DNA from: Opeltia flavorubescens | Taxonomy: Eukaryota; Ascomycota; Lecanoromycetes; Teloschistales; Teloschistaceae | Direction: 5' to 3' | Length of the DNA: 64,000 bases | Assembly (NCBI GenBank): GCA_000442125.1 | Contig: AUPK01000175.1 | Coordinates: forward strand, 124,001 to 188,000 | In this document: positions 1 through 9,823 of the stretch, in pieces | Numbering within the stretch: position 1 is the stretch's first letter | Layout of the letters: every line of letters begins with the position of its first letter | The notes under the pieces: model-generated | The model's input: only the letters and a program-made list of their open reading frames with translations | What the model was told of the DNA's origin: nothing | The model's database searches: none | Made by a program: the position numbers and the translations under genes

Positions 1-629
1 TAAGTTTGAAATGAAGGTGTTGCAATACACCTTTTGCCTCTATAGACCACATATGGGAGTACCTCTAGCTTGATTTCGGGTGCCAGTTGCCTTCGCACTC
101 GGGAATGTACACCGTCTGCACCAATAAGCACTTTACCATGAACTTCGTTCCCATCCTTTAATTGCACGATAATGCCTTCTGATGAGGTAGTGACGTTTTG
201 TACAACACGATTCGTGCTGATTTCTTGATCCTCCTGCAATAACTTGTCTAGATATCTTCGGTGGCATGGGAAAGAGCCAGCTCCAGTATTGATATTAGGC
301 GCTATCGCACTAATCGGAAATTTTCTATTTCGAAATGGTACGGAAATGATGGCTGTATTGCTTCGAAATGTCTCTTCATCCATGTTAATGGCTTCCAGCA
401 GGGGCCGAAAGGCCCATGGATGGAGGGCAATGCGATAGTACCGCCTTGGTAAGAAGGCCGCTTTCTCCAAAAGAATAAACGGTATCTCATACTCCTTCAA
501 ACAACGGCTTAATGTCGATCCCGCAAGGCCTGACCCAATAATTATGATGGGAGAAGAATCCCATTTGCGTCCCGAATTAGGTGTCAAAGGATTTGCAGAG
601 GACGAGATAACTTTTTTGATGAAATTCAT
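1..629 (-). CDS. FAD-dependent monooxygenase, N-terminal part (runs off left edge)
   Basis: An uninterrupted frame runs from an ATG at 629 to the window edge and gives the first 209 residues of a larger protein. Residues 28-37 form a strand followed by GSGLAG (32-37), the Rossmann FAD-binding glycine motif, and FILLEK near 51-56 ends the second strand with the acidic residue that holds the ribose. GADGVHSRVR (170-179) is the DG motif of PHBH-fold flavoprotein hydroxylases such as salicylate hydroxylase and zeaxanthin epoxidase relatives. About half of a usual 400-450 residue enzyme is present, so the substrate side cannot be judged. No intron was needed in the visible part. The family normally hydroxylates or epoxidises small aromatic or terpenoid substrates with NAD(P)H and O2. 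No biosynthetic core gene lies nearby in the window, so a secondary-metabolism role is open. Confidence 0.88.
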   Translation of the reverse strand, partial: MNFIKKVISSSANPLTPNSGRKWDSSPIIIIGSGLAGSTLSRCLKEYEIPFILLEKAAFLPRRYYRIALHPWAFRPLLEAINMDEETFRSNTAIISVPFRNRKFPISAIAPNINTGAGSFPCHRRYLDKLLQEDQEISTNRVVQNVTTSSEGIIVQLKDGNEVHGKVLIGADGVHSRVRRQLAPEIKLEVLPYVVYRGKRCIATPSFQT

Positions 630-978
630 AAGGAATGCAACATGACCTCAGGTAATGGGTCGCCAAGTATTGAAGGCGTACAACCTGCGTGCTCTGTCTT
701 GTCCAAAGTTGTAGATGGAGCAGCTTTGTAACACGCTCATAACGAAATCATTATTGTTCAACGCATCATATTCAAAAAGCTTGGCACGTTTGAATTACCA
801 TTCGTGCCATTTATTACGAGTCTAGTGCATACGCTAATGATCTAGCGCCCGAGAAGACGTTTATCTTCCCGGGTAATGATTGACAACTTTTTGAATACTT
901 GCAGAATACTCTGAAGCAATTCTAGAGGACTACATCCGAGTTGAATCGTCTCTTTCCATTCATTCACATTTACTACCC
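630..978. other. intergenic, divergent promoter region
   Basis: Gap between the divergently oriented monooxygenase and the transposase-like ORF. No coding frame, RNA gene or clear repeat was seen; it presumably holds both 5' regions. Confidence 0.5.
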
Positions 979-1380
979 ATGGCGCCACCACAGCCTCTCT
1001 CCGCTCAGCAAACACACAATGCCGGTCAACGTGTGCAAGCGCTAACCTATCTACAAATCGGCTGGCAGCAAAAAGATGTAGCCGCAGCTGTAGGCCTTTC
1101 ACAAAGTTCAATCAGCCAGCTGGCAGCAAAGGCGAAAGCGCGTGGCTGGAATCCTGACATCAAGCCTATCATAAAGCTGGAGTGGGTGGTTGATAGTCCA
1201 CGCACCGGTCGCCCACATACTGCCTCGCCTGCAAAGAAAGTCTGGACTGTCGAAAAAGCTGAGACTGGCAACGGAAATGAGCATACCATGTCCGCTGCGG
1301 TGAATGCACCAACTGCTGCCCCCCTGGATGTCTCCGGTTCGGTTAATCAGGACTTGTCCTTGTCTAATTGTAAACCGTGA
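979..1380 (+). CDS. solo helix-turn-helix protein related to Tc1/mariner transposase N-terminus
   Basis: 133-residue ORF with an ATG start. Residues about 15-50 read as a helix-turn-helix (ALTYLQIGWQQKDVAAAVGL, then SQSSISQLAAKAK), followed by a basic turn and SPRTGRPHTASP. This is the usual layout between the two HTH units of Tc1/mariner-type transposases in fungi (PRSGRPTKATP in relatives). A faint second HTH seems to persist near NEHTMSAAV and LDVSGS. The frame stops there: no DDE/D catalytic domain follows in any frame and I found no inverted terminal repeats. It is either a truncated transposon remnant or a retained DNA-binding fragment. The intact 133-codon frame slightly favours recent decay or retention over an old relic, but that is inference. 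Confidence 0.55.
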   Translation: MAPPQPLSAQQTHNAGQRVQALTYLQIGWQQKDVAAAVGLSQSSISQLAAKAKARGWNPDIKPIIKLEWVVDSPRTGRPHTASPAKKVWTVEKAETGNGNEHTMSAAVNAPTAAPLDVSGSVNQDLSLSNCKP

Positions 1381-2014
1381 GTACCCTCAGAACGAGCCAT
1401 AGTGGTCATATGATGGTAAAGCCAGATATTGCGACACTCCTTCATTCATTCTGACTCCACATCTTTTGCTGGGATTTAAGACACCGACCAGCGAAAGCGT
1501 TGAGAAAGGATGTGATTGATAGATGATTACATCTTTTGTTGGGGTTATGCCAGTGAAAATATTTTAGCGGCTAGTCACCATCAAGCTTTCGACAAGTAGC
1601 ATGGCTGTCGCATGAATCAACGCACGCCAAACTCCATCGAATAACATTTTGACTGGAGAACAACTCATCAGCTCGCAGAGGCTTCAAGCCTCGCCACAGA
1701 CTACCCAGCAATTTCAAAGAATGAGCGATGATGAGGTAGATACTGAATAGATACCGGCTACATTTGTTTTTTCAAAAGATAACTGCGAAAGTACAGACTG
1801 GGAAAGCGCATTCCATATCATCTGCAGTCGATAAAAAGGTGGAAAAATGACCAAAGTTCACCATGTTTGGATATGAGGAAAAAACCTGATTGACACCACC
1901 CCTACGCAGCACGCAAACGAAACATTTCCCCCCCCCCCAACCCCCAAAACGGTTATTAAAAGGAACTCTCCCTCCCAAAGATCCGCCCTGCTATCTCTCT
2001 CTGTACTCAAAAGC
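1381..2014. other. intergenic
   Basis: No supported gene. ACATCTTTTGCTGGGA near 1459 recurs imperfectly near 1528 (ACATCTTTTGTTGGGG). A C-homopolymer run lies at about 1929-1938. Confidence 0.4.
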
Positions 2015-2488
2015 TCAGCTCACCCAATCCCAACTTCCTTTCACCCTCCCCTCCTTCTCCTCCGCTATTTTCTCAAAGGCACTAGGACTTAAATCTACAT
2101 CATCCTCTGCACACCCTTCGCACCGATCCACCACCGTCACTAACACGCTCTTTCCACCTCTAGTCACACGGATCTGTTTCCCGCATAAGGGGTTTAGGTT
2201 TGGGTTTGCTATCCCGTTCGCCGTTGCTGCGGCATCGTAGCGGGAGTGGCTGATGGCGCAAATGGCGTCGGCGGGAGTGGAGTATGTTCCGCAGGAGCCG
2301 AGGCCGGGGGCGTAGAATGTTATATCACCTTTGAAGCCGGTGCCGGAGGCGCTGCTACCGGTAGATGATGAGGACTGGGGTGAAGAGGAGTTATGGTGGT
2401 GTGTTGCTATGGATATTCCGACACCGAGGGCTGTGGCGAGGATGGCGGCGCCGCTTACGCAGAGGAAGATTTTGCATTTGGATAGCAT
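2015..2488 (-). CDS. membrane-anchored RlpA-like double-psi beta-barrel protein
   Basis: 157 residues, single exon, ATG at 2488. Residues 6-28 form one hydrophobic segment (signal anchor or uncleaved signal peptide), followed by a Ser-rich linker (33-50). From about 54 the DPBB/RlpA-like fold begins: GDITFYAPGLGSCG, an internal C and R/Y block, LCGKQIRVT (101-109), then VTVVDRCEGCAEDDVDLS (117-134), the family hallmark of a strand followed by D-x-C-x-x-C and D-L-S. Relatives include barwin/expansin-like and cerato-platanin-like cell wall proteins, which bind or loosen polysaccharides without known hydrolysis. The predicted location is the cell surface, with the barrel outside. Function is inferred from the fold only. 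Confidence 0.82.
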   Translation of the reverse strand: MLSKCKIFLCVSGAAILATALGVGISIATHHHNSSSPQSSSSTGSSASGTGFKGDITFYAPGLGSCGTYSTPADAICAISHSRYDAAATANGIANPNLNPLCGKQIRVTRGGKSVLVTVVDRCEGCAEDDVDLSPSAFEKIAEEKEGRVKGSWDWVS

Positions 2489-4195
2489 GGTTCGTTATCT
2501 GCGAAATAAATCTCTTGGGAAGGGTGGGTGGTTTTGGTTGGGGGGTTGGAAGAGAGGAAAATGTGGGGAGTGGAGGGTTAGTGATTTCCATGAAGTAGTA
2601 TATATCAGTGGAGACTGGGGGAAAGTCGGAGTGGAGTAAAATGACTCCAAGTCGTATTTGTATGGAATGGAAAGTATGACTCTGAAGAAAATTAGATACA
2701 TGTGCATCATCGTTCTGGGTTTCTATGAAAAAGTGACTGCATTGTAGAGGATGAAACAGCTTCGAAACGAGAGTTTTGACAATCGTCTTTGTTTTTTGAA
2801 TCAGCAATTATTTAGGCCTGTATTGATAGATGTGATGCCAGATGTGAAAGTATATCACGTTCTGAATGCAGAGCCCACGGTATCCTAGGATGTTGAGCTT
2901 GACTCATGGATTGAGTATTCAGAGTAGCCGATGCTTTTCCTCATTGTTCTCCATCCGCTGCCTGGACACCTCAATGATCGGTCCGGGTAACCGATATCGA
3001 TATCGAAGATCTCCGCCATCCAACCTCCAGAACGATGAGTCTAAAGAGATTTGGGATACACGTCCCCCACTAAGACTTGATAGGAAATGGCAATGTGTGC
3101 GTGCACAAAACTCCCCCCCTGACGGAGAACATATACACGCGTCTCTTACTAGGAGGCTGAGTGGGCCGTGGCGCAGAGTGTGAAGAATTTTTGGATGGTC
3201 GCTCCCCCTCTGGTGAAAAATCGACTTGCTATGGGTGGGTAATCTAGACAGAGGACGGGCCTGGGTGGATTCAGGGGCTGAGTCTTGTTGATATCTTGAG
3301 ACTCTTTTTACGCTAGTGAGACTTTGCGCGTAGCTAATTTTTGTGGATGCTGGGGAATCTCGGAGTGGGTTTATTGGGGAATGATGAGCTGTTGGTTTTG
3401 GTGGTGGTGTCCAGTGTGCTACTTGTGCGGAAAAGGGGAGAACTAATTAGCCACCTGTTGATTTTTTGTCAATGGCTATTGAACGTTAGGCTTCTGGTTG
3501 ACTTGAAGCGTCCAAGGATTGAAGTCACGTATGTGCCTCGTGATAATTCTTACCCCTTATATGGTGGGCATAAGAATGTTTGGCTTCCCCTATCATTTGG
3601 GCTTGAACATGCAATGCAGTCGGATGAAACCTTCTCTTCTACCCATTTCCATCTCTTCCCGCAACCCAAAAGAGAAATACAAGTGAAATTTGCATCCCTG
3701 ACAAAGACCTGAGCCATTGATTCAAAAAACTTTCCGCACTTGTAAAAGACAGAAGGTAGTGCGAAGCGACTAGGAAAAAGCTGATATGGGAAATATAAAT
3801 GGAGTGGCGGCCGAATTAGGAGAGAGACTTATGTCGGAGGAGGGCGGAGGGTAGGAGGAGTCTGCTATTTAATTACAGTGTGCGGAAATAGGGAAGATTC
3901 TATATAGGGGTTTGTAGTATCTGTAGAGCTTGGATTCGATGGATTACTATCACGGTTGAATCGCGACGATAAAATTAGTCATCATGCTAAGAGGTTGCTA
4001 GTCTCACATGAGAGCAACCAAGTGCTAGATTTTGGATGTATGGACATAGCCTTGCGCTCAAGGGACTTTGACTTGGTCCGCCACTTTGCCAAAAGCCAAT
4101 GTAGGTATTCTTTCGCTCTCTGTATAACTATATACCCCCCGGTTTCACCATCTTCGCCTTGTTCTACAACGCATGTTTCCCCTCTCGCTGGCTTT
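2489..4195. other. intergenic, 1.7 kb
   Basis: No gene supported. It includes a G/T-rich stretch near 2520-2550 directly upstream of the DPBB gene. Short open frames here lack splice-compatible partners or recognisable motifs. Confidence 0.4.
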
Positions 4196-5414
4196 TCAAG
4201 AATCCTTCGCAAGTTTCTGGTCCGCCCCTTCAATCTTTTCGAGCCAGGGGGCTCGTCTCTCGCAATACAATTCTACGCCTGGTTTTTCAGTGGTGAGGGT
4301 CTCGAGTGCGCCTTCCTATATGCAGCGTGGAGGGTTTAGTGAGTACTTGCCTTGATTTAGATGGGGAGGTGACGATGAGGGTGAAGGGATAGGATGAGGA
4401 TGAGCAGTGTGAGGGGGGGGAGGGGGATGGGATGGGGAGTTAGGGGAGGAGGGGAGGAGGGGGGGAGGAGGGGAAAGGGAGGCGGGGGAAAAGGGATGAG
4501 GAAGAAACAAGATTGGGAATGGGCCGTAGGAGAATCTGCGAAAATTCAGGACAGGAACGGGTAAATTGAGACGAACATTGACGATCTTCATGCCCTGTTA
4601 TAAGAAAGAAGTGGTTAGTTGATTTTCTCCATTGGTGATGACTTCTCTACTTTCTGCAGCCTTCAATTGAACTCCTCGGAAGAAAACCACAGGGGGAAAA
4701 AGGAAGGAGAAAGAAGAGAAGGGCAGAAAGTTCTGGAACAATGTCTCCAAAAGGGATAACACCGCGATTCCCATATGATCGATCTCGCTCAATTCCTGGA
4801 TAATTTCTCCCCGTTCTCGAAAGGCCGAGAGCAGAAAGAGATAAAGACATACCTTAAATTGCGCCCCTGTGCTCTCCCTCCAAAGTGTATTCCCACATTC
4901 CGAACAGAAGAAACTCTTGATTCGATTACCCTTGTCCGTATCTTTCTCGTAGTTTTTCAATGTCTCACTACCAGAAGTGACCGAGAAACCGGCGTCGGGA
5001 ATTAGGACGTTTAGGCTGTTAGTGGAGCCGGAAACATGGCGGCAGTCGTTGCAATGGCAGAGGACCTGGAAGGGAATGTTAATTTGTTGGGGTTTGGAGG
5101 GTTGGATTGGGTATGAGGGAGTTTGAGAGAGTTGATGGAGGGGCAGAAGTGGGAACCTCGAAGATTGAGGGAGCAGACTGCGATCAGAGCAAAGTGTGAA
5201 GGAGAGGTAAGCAATAGTACCTTGAGCGCAGGGTCTTGGGTGATATTGACGGTGCAGCGACCGCAGACTACGAGAGCACGTCAGTAAAGATATGAAAGAT
5301 GTGCAACGGGAAAGACGTTCGAATGACAGCGGCAGGACGATTAGGCTTGGGGTACAATTGGTCAAGGCATAGACTCGTCAGTAGAGTAACTTACGGCAAC
5401 TTCCTGAAACCATA
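4196..5414 (-). CDS. GFA/CENP-V-type zinc protein, five exons
   Basis: 138-residue protein from exons 5414-5396, 5267-5221, 5065-4853, 4594-4577 and 4315-4196; phases close at every junction. Zinc-ligand motifs of the glutathione-dependent formaldehyde-activating (GFA) fold are present: GSCLCGRC (4-11, created across intron 1), LCHCNDC (24-30) and FFCSECG (74-80). GFA-fold proteins bind zinc through these cysteines; activity on S-hydroxymethyl-glutathione is known for only a few, and most fungal members are uncharacterised. Exon 4 is only 18 nt and encodes GMKIVN. The intron after it (4576-4316) contains a long G-rich run on the plus strand. A TATATATA box lies at about 5556-5563, roughly 145 nt before the ATG. 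The last exon carries the usual C-terminal WLEKIEGADQ segment. Confidence 0.85.
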
Positions 5415-6737
5415 ATTCTACTTCGACAGGCGGACGAGAACTATCAGAGATTTTGTGCGACGAAGATTGATGGTAACAGAAGCTCAACAACTTGAACCAA
5501 GGAAGAGAAGACTGGACAACTGCTCGAGACAGCTTGTATGACGTGAAGGTTGAAGTATATATACGTTATAGCATGCTGTCATCACGCATGACATGGCTGG
5601 GTCTAGATTCCGGGTAGACAGCCCGGTCTAGAACGTTGCGCAAACCGATCAGCGTTGTTAGCTTCAACGCCATGCGACGTATGAAGGCAGAACGGCGAGC
5701 TGGTGACGGGAAAGGAAGTGTTCAACCAATGTAAATTCAGAAAGCGACCCAGCTTACATTTTCGGAAATGCTCGACATCGTCATTACCCCGGATGGAGCA
5801 CCCGACAAGGAAATGTTCGACTTGGGATTTAACTTCGCGTTTTTTCGCCTGCAGCATTCTATCGGTTTCTTCCGTCTAAGGATTTTCCCAATCGGGTTCG
5901 TGTACGTCGATGTTTTGCTGGATTGGCTCCTCGAATTACCGCTCGGCGCCACCGCCATTCTCTACACCGATATCATGCCGTTAGCATTCGAGAAATACAC
6001 CACTAGGCTTCTTTGGGGGAAATACTTCATTTGCTACTGCTTCGACCCCGATCCTGAGGCTCCGAGGTCGATTGCGCACGTTTGTAGTCCGGATTCTCTT
6101 ATGTGTGAATTCTGATAAGCTCATTATTGAGGCGTGAGAATGCACCGTTTACCACTGCCGCGTAAAACTCCGTCGAACAACATGTATGCTGTTGGTGTAA
6201 GAGGTCTAACACTGACCAGGAACACAAGCTGTGGCCCCTTCAACTGTAGCCTTACATGCGTGAAGGAATGACATTGAGAAGAGTCTCCTAGGGCGCTTTA
6301 GCTGACTTGATGAGAGGCGGTACTCAGGTGGTGTCTTTGAGAGAGAATGAGGCAGATGTTGACTTTCACGTGTCATGGACAGCAATAGAACCCCTTTCTC
6401 TGTTTTGAGCAGATTATCGTGAATACCAGTATAGCTCGCAAATTGACTTGAAATGGATAGAATGGTCGAATGGACGAATCTGCCAATGTGTATAAATTAA
6501 CAGGTTCCCCCTTTCAAACTCTCCACCTTTTGTGCTTGCTCTCGACCGCTACGGCTCGTGTATGTGACCATCGTGACTGCTTGCTTTTGCTGCCAAAACC
6601 ATCACTTTCCACTGCATAGATATCGATACCACGGTTTCCATATCGAAGGCAGTAACACCATCATCATCTCCATCGACGACGACACGATCACCAACGTCAT
6701 CGATACCTCGACATCAGCATCACCATCATCACTCACA
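5415..6737. other. intergenic, 1.3 kb
   Basis: Upstream region of the GFA gene. An ATG frame of 115 codons at 5768-6115 (+) is rich in aromatic residues and resembles nothing I know; I treat it as chance. No RNA gene seen. Confidence 0.4.
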
Positions 6738-7397
6738 ATGGGCATCGCATCCTTTTTCCGTGGCCTGCTCACCTTGTGTGACAAAGACAAGCCTAGACAG
6801 CGGCCCGTCATCTCGGCCCCGATGGGCAATGTACAATACCCTCCCATCCCAAGCCACTACGATCCGGGCTTGCCGCCGCCCGTCTTCTCCTTGACGCACG
6901 CGCCGTACCAGCCAGGCCGGCAATTCGATAGCTATGGCGAGCCATTCAAGCCCAAGAGCATTGGGCTGCCGCATGGCCACCCCCTGAGACCTCGCATCAC
7001 TTCGTCTCTATACTCGAGACCAAGTGACGGGGGTGAGACCTACGCTCAACGAGCACATCCAAAGCGGCCGGCCTCGTCGATGTACTCGCGACCGACCGAC
7101 GGCAGCGCATATGGCTCGGGCCGATCAGTGGGCCTCCCATCCGGCCTTTCCTCTGGCTACACCTCGGGATATACCTCCCAGGTGGGCTCAATCGCGTCGC
7201 AGAGCAAAGACCCCTTGCGTGAGCTCAACTACCTCATCAAAGCGGCCAAATTTGTGGAACAGGGCAGGCCAATGCCACCTGTTCCCTTCACCGCAGAGGA
7301 GCAAGCGCAAGCGTCGCGAGAAATGGACGAGTGCAGGCGCAAGCTGCTGCCGTTCCTGTTCGACGAGCCCGTTGATGGCCCATCAGCGGCGCAATGA
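6738..7397 (+). CDS. hypothetical low-complexity protein (Pro/Tyr/Ser-rich)
   Basis: 219 residues from the ATG at 6738. The frame is open further upstream but without an ATG, so MGIASFFRGL is taken as the start. The middle is rich in Pro, Ser, Tyr and Gly, with two related blocks (SSLYSRPSDGG and SSMYSRPTDGS) about 30 residues apart, which suggests internal duplication. The last 65 residues look folded and helical, with charged heptad-like runs (DPLRELNYLIKAAKF, then EEQAQASREMDECRRKLLPF). There is no signal peptide or known domain. The stop codon lies inside the first copy of a tandem DNA repeat. I do not recognise the family. Confidence 0.55.
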   Translation: MGIASFFRGLLTLCDKDKPRQRPVISAPMGNVQYPPIPSHYDPGLPPPVFSLTHAPYQPGRQFDSYGEPFKPKSIGLPHGHPLRPRITSSLYSRPSDGGETYAQRAHPKRPASSMYSRPTDGSAYGSGRSVGLPSGLSSGYTSGYTSQVGSIASQSKDPLRELNYLIKAAKFVEQGRPMPPVPFTAEEQAQASREMDECRRKLLPFLFDEPVDGPSAAQ

Positions 7398-7660
7398 TCT
7401 GGTCATAGATCATTGCAGCCAGCTTTCTCAATGGTCACATAATCGACCATGGCCAGCACCTCAATGATGCCGTCATCCATCATTGCAATCTTTTCAATCA
7501 TCAGCGGCGCAATGCAATGATCTGGTCATAGATCATTGCAGCTAGCTTTCTCCATGGCCACATAATCGGCCATTGCCAGCACCTCAATGATGCCGTCACC
7601 CATCATTGCAGTCATCAACTCCATGACCACATAATCGGTCATCGCCAGCACCATCAGCAC
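7382..7660 (+). repeat. tandem repeat, about 118-bp unit, two copies plus a partial third
   Basis: Copy 1 starts at CATCAGCGGCGCAATGATC (7382) and copy 2 near 7499. They share the motifs GATCTGGTCATAGATCATTG, CACATAATCG, CCAGCACCTCAATGATGCC and CATCATTGCA with only scattered differences. A third, shorter copy follows from about 7600 (CACATAATCGGTCATCGCC). The first unit overlaps the last codons and stop of the preceding gene, so the coding end itself was duplicated into the 3' region. Copy 2 carries a 5-bp insertion (CAATG) after the shared start. Confidence 0.85.
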
Positions 7661-7677
7661 CATTTCCTTGGAGTTTG

Positions 7678-7756
7678 CGGAGTTCTGGAGTTCTGGAGTT
7701 GGGGAGTTGGGGAGTTGGGGAGTTGGGGAGTTGGGGAGTTTGGAGTTGGGGAGTTT
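7678..7756 (+). repeat. 9-bp minisatellite (GAGTTGGGG)n
   Basis: About six perfect or near-perfect copies of GAGTTGGGG, flanked by degenerate GAGTTCTGG and GAGTTTGGG units. It is G-rich on the plus strand. Confidence 0.9.
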
Positions 7757-8350
7757 TGCTTGGTCTTTCGTCAACATCACCTATCATGGCCACACCTACC
7801 GCCGGGCCTTCTCGACTACCTTCTTCGACCTATGCCCTATGACCGCGTCGCCCTCATCTCTTCCAACTGTCGCTGTCATCACCTACCATGGCTACCACCT
7901 ATACCGGGCCTTCTTCACTCCAGCTCTTTACCTACGTCTTCCTCTTCGAACGTACGGCGGCACGGACTCCTATCACGCCTCATCGACACCTCGATTCCGC
8001 AGCAGCTGTCATCGTCGTCGTCGTCGGCCAGTGTTGTCGACCAAAGCATGTCGGTTGGAGCTCGTTGCTCATCGTCAGAAAGCGGAGGTGCAGTCGGCTA
8101 ACTCGCTTCGGCTTAAGACATCTTGGCGCCTGACACCTGCCGACTGATTGGCCAATGACACGCGAAAGGCGTCGACGATGCTACCTTCCAATCCATCCAC
8201 ATCCTGCACTATCCATGGCTGCGCTCACCTACATGACCTCTGCTCATCATCGAAGAGATCTTGGCATCACCTACAAAAGGCCTCTCCTAGCCATGCCTCT
8301 ATTCACCTCCGGCATACAACCTGCTCGATCCTACAAACCACCTCCTCACG
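7757..8350. other. intergenic, promoter of the next gene
   Basis: Overlapping open frames exist on the plus strand in a C/T-rich composition, but none starts plausibly or shows a domain. It probably holds the 5' UTR of the secreted protein at 8351. Confidence 0.4.
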
Positions 8351-9169
8351 ATGCAGCTTCAACCATTAAACTTGCTCATCCTCTTCACCTCTCTCAACCT
8401 CACCTACGCAGCAAAATGCAACCGTGACAATTGCCTTCGAGCTCTTGCAGCAACACCTACAAAAGCTTCCTCCTTCTGCGCAACCTACACTCAATCCACC
8501 AACACCGCTACCTCAATTCCTACCTACGGCTCCTATTGCGCAAACCAACCTTCTCGAGTCAGCTCCGCATGTTCCTGCGGCGTCACCTCTCCACCATCAT
8601 GCACTCCTTCACCTGTCATCCTAGGTCCTGTCCGCAACGGAGGCTTCGACCTTCCAATCCCTTCCGGTACAGCAAATCCTCAATCACAACCTCCCTGGTA
8701 CTTCGACCGCGAGTCAAACGCATACGGCGATTTCCAACCTATCGCCCCTGGCTCCGGAGCCGCCACCTTCCACCTCCAAGGCCAACTACCTAACGTCCTC
8801 CCCGGCGCCGTCGCTTACCTAAACGTTCCCATCGCCTACTGCAACCAAGTCACCTACGCCTTCACCATCACCGCCCGCCAAATTCCTTCGCCCGCTTCCT
8901 CTTCTACCTATCAATCTTGTCGCCTAAGCATCTTCACCGACTTCGAAGGCACGATCGCGGATTTCGAGATGCCAGCCTTTTCTGATCAGTTTCAAACTTA
9001 TGGTCCGGTTACACGCGCTCCGTTTAGGGATAATGGGGTTGTCAATGCGAAGGGGGAGTATGAGGATTTGTTGAGTGTTATTGTACAGTGTACGGGTACG
9101 GATGGGCAGGAGCCGGTGGATACTTTGTTTCAAGTTGATTCTGTTTCTGTTGTTCCTGTTGTGGGTTAG
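8351..9169 (+). CDS. secreted cysteine-containing protein, fungal-specific
   Basis: 272 residues, single exon. A signal peptide of about 20 residues ends at LTYA, followed by CNRDNCLRAL and further cysteines in FCATYT, YCANQP and ACSCGV (about residues 23-77). This short N-terminal Cys module (C-x3-NCLRA) is common at the start of secreted ascomycete proteins. From about 88 the chain reads like a jelly-roll, carbohydrate-binding-like domain: VRNGGFDLP, then alternating strands, FHLQGQLPN, and a paired-strand end. No catalytic motif was found. The likely site is the cell wall or outside the cell; function unknown. CBM-like binding is inference. Confidence 0.75.
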   Translation: MQLQPLNLLILFTSLNLTYAAKCNRDNCLRALAATPTKASSFCATYTQSTNTATSIPTYGSYCANQPSRVSSACSCGVTSPPSCTPSPVILGPVRNGGFDLPIPSGTANPQSQPPWYFDRESNAYGDFQPIAPGSGAATFHLQGQLPNVLPGAVAYLNVPIAYCNQVTYAFTITARQIPSPASSSTYQSCRLSIFTDFEGTIADFEMPAFSDQFQTYGPVTRAPFRDNGVVNAKGEYEDLLSVIVQCTGTDGQEPVDTLFQVDSVSVVPVVG

Positions 9170-9823
9170 TATTGGGTTGGGTTTTTTGGGATACAGGGTT
9201 GGGTATACGGCCATGGAGTTTTGAATATCATTGGGTTGAATTTCTGGGATACAGGCTCGGGGACACGGGCATAGCGTTTTGAATGGTTATTCTCAGTACA
9301 CGCAACAAGCATCATCAGCAGCGTAGCATAGCAATGCATTTGTTTTTCATTCCTCAGGGCTGCTTTGCTCCCATCGACCAACATTCCTGGTCGATTACTA
9401 CCCAAGTTCTACTCTTCACATATAATCTGCTTTCACCTTTTCCATCCTGCGTATCTCTAATTGCAAAAGTCTTTCCATTTCTTCCCGTCCTCCATCTCCC
9501 GATTTTCATGGAGATTCTCCAATCATGCCAGATATCCATCTTTGTTCACACCAAACTTCTTTGTTCTCCTATCCTAGCCTCTCCCCTCGGCTCCCTCTCT
9601 AGTCGAAACAAAAGTAACAATGCGCTTTGTTTCCCCATCCCCAAAATCTGCATTCACAAAGACACAGCCACTCAATGAATTCTTCAGCTTTGTGCTCATC
9701 CCGTTCCTGGCAATTATTTCCCATTACTATCTCCTCCACTACGACTGTCGAAGATTCATTTCAGTACCGTAGAGATCTGCTATTAAATACTCCAGCCGAT
9801 TAATATACACAACAGCAAAGGCA
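9170..9823. other. intergenic
   Basis: No gene supported. A short imperfect duplication is visible at 9170-9260 (GTTTTGAAT and GGGATACAGG elements occurring twice) just behind the secreted protein's stop. Confidence 0.4.

Noticed and set aside
5768-6115. 115-codon plus-strand frame
   Set aside because: Aromatic-rich sequence without any family resemblance and no splice continuation.
7668-8147. Three overlapping plus-strand frames between the minisatellite and the secreted protein
   Set aside because: They begin inside the minisatellite or lack plausible starts; composition alone explains them.
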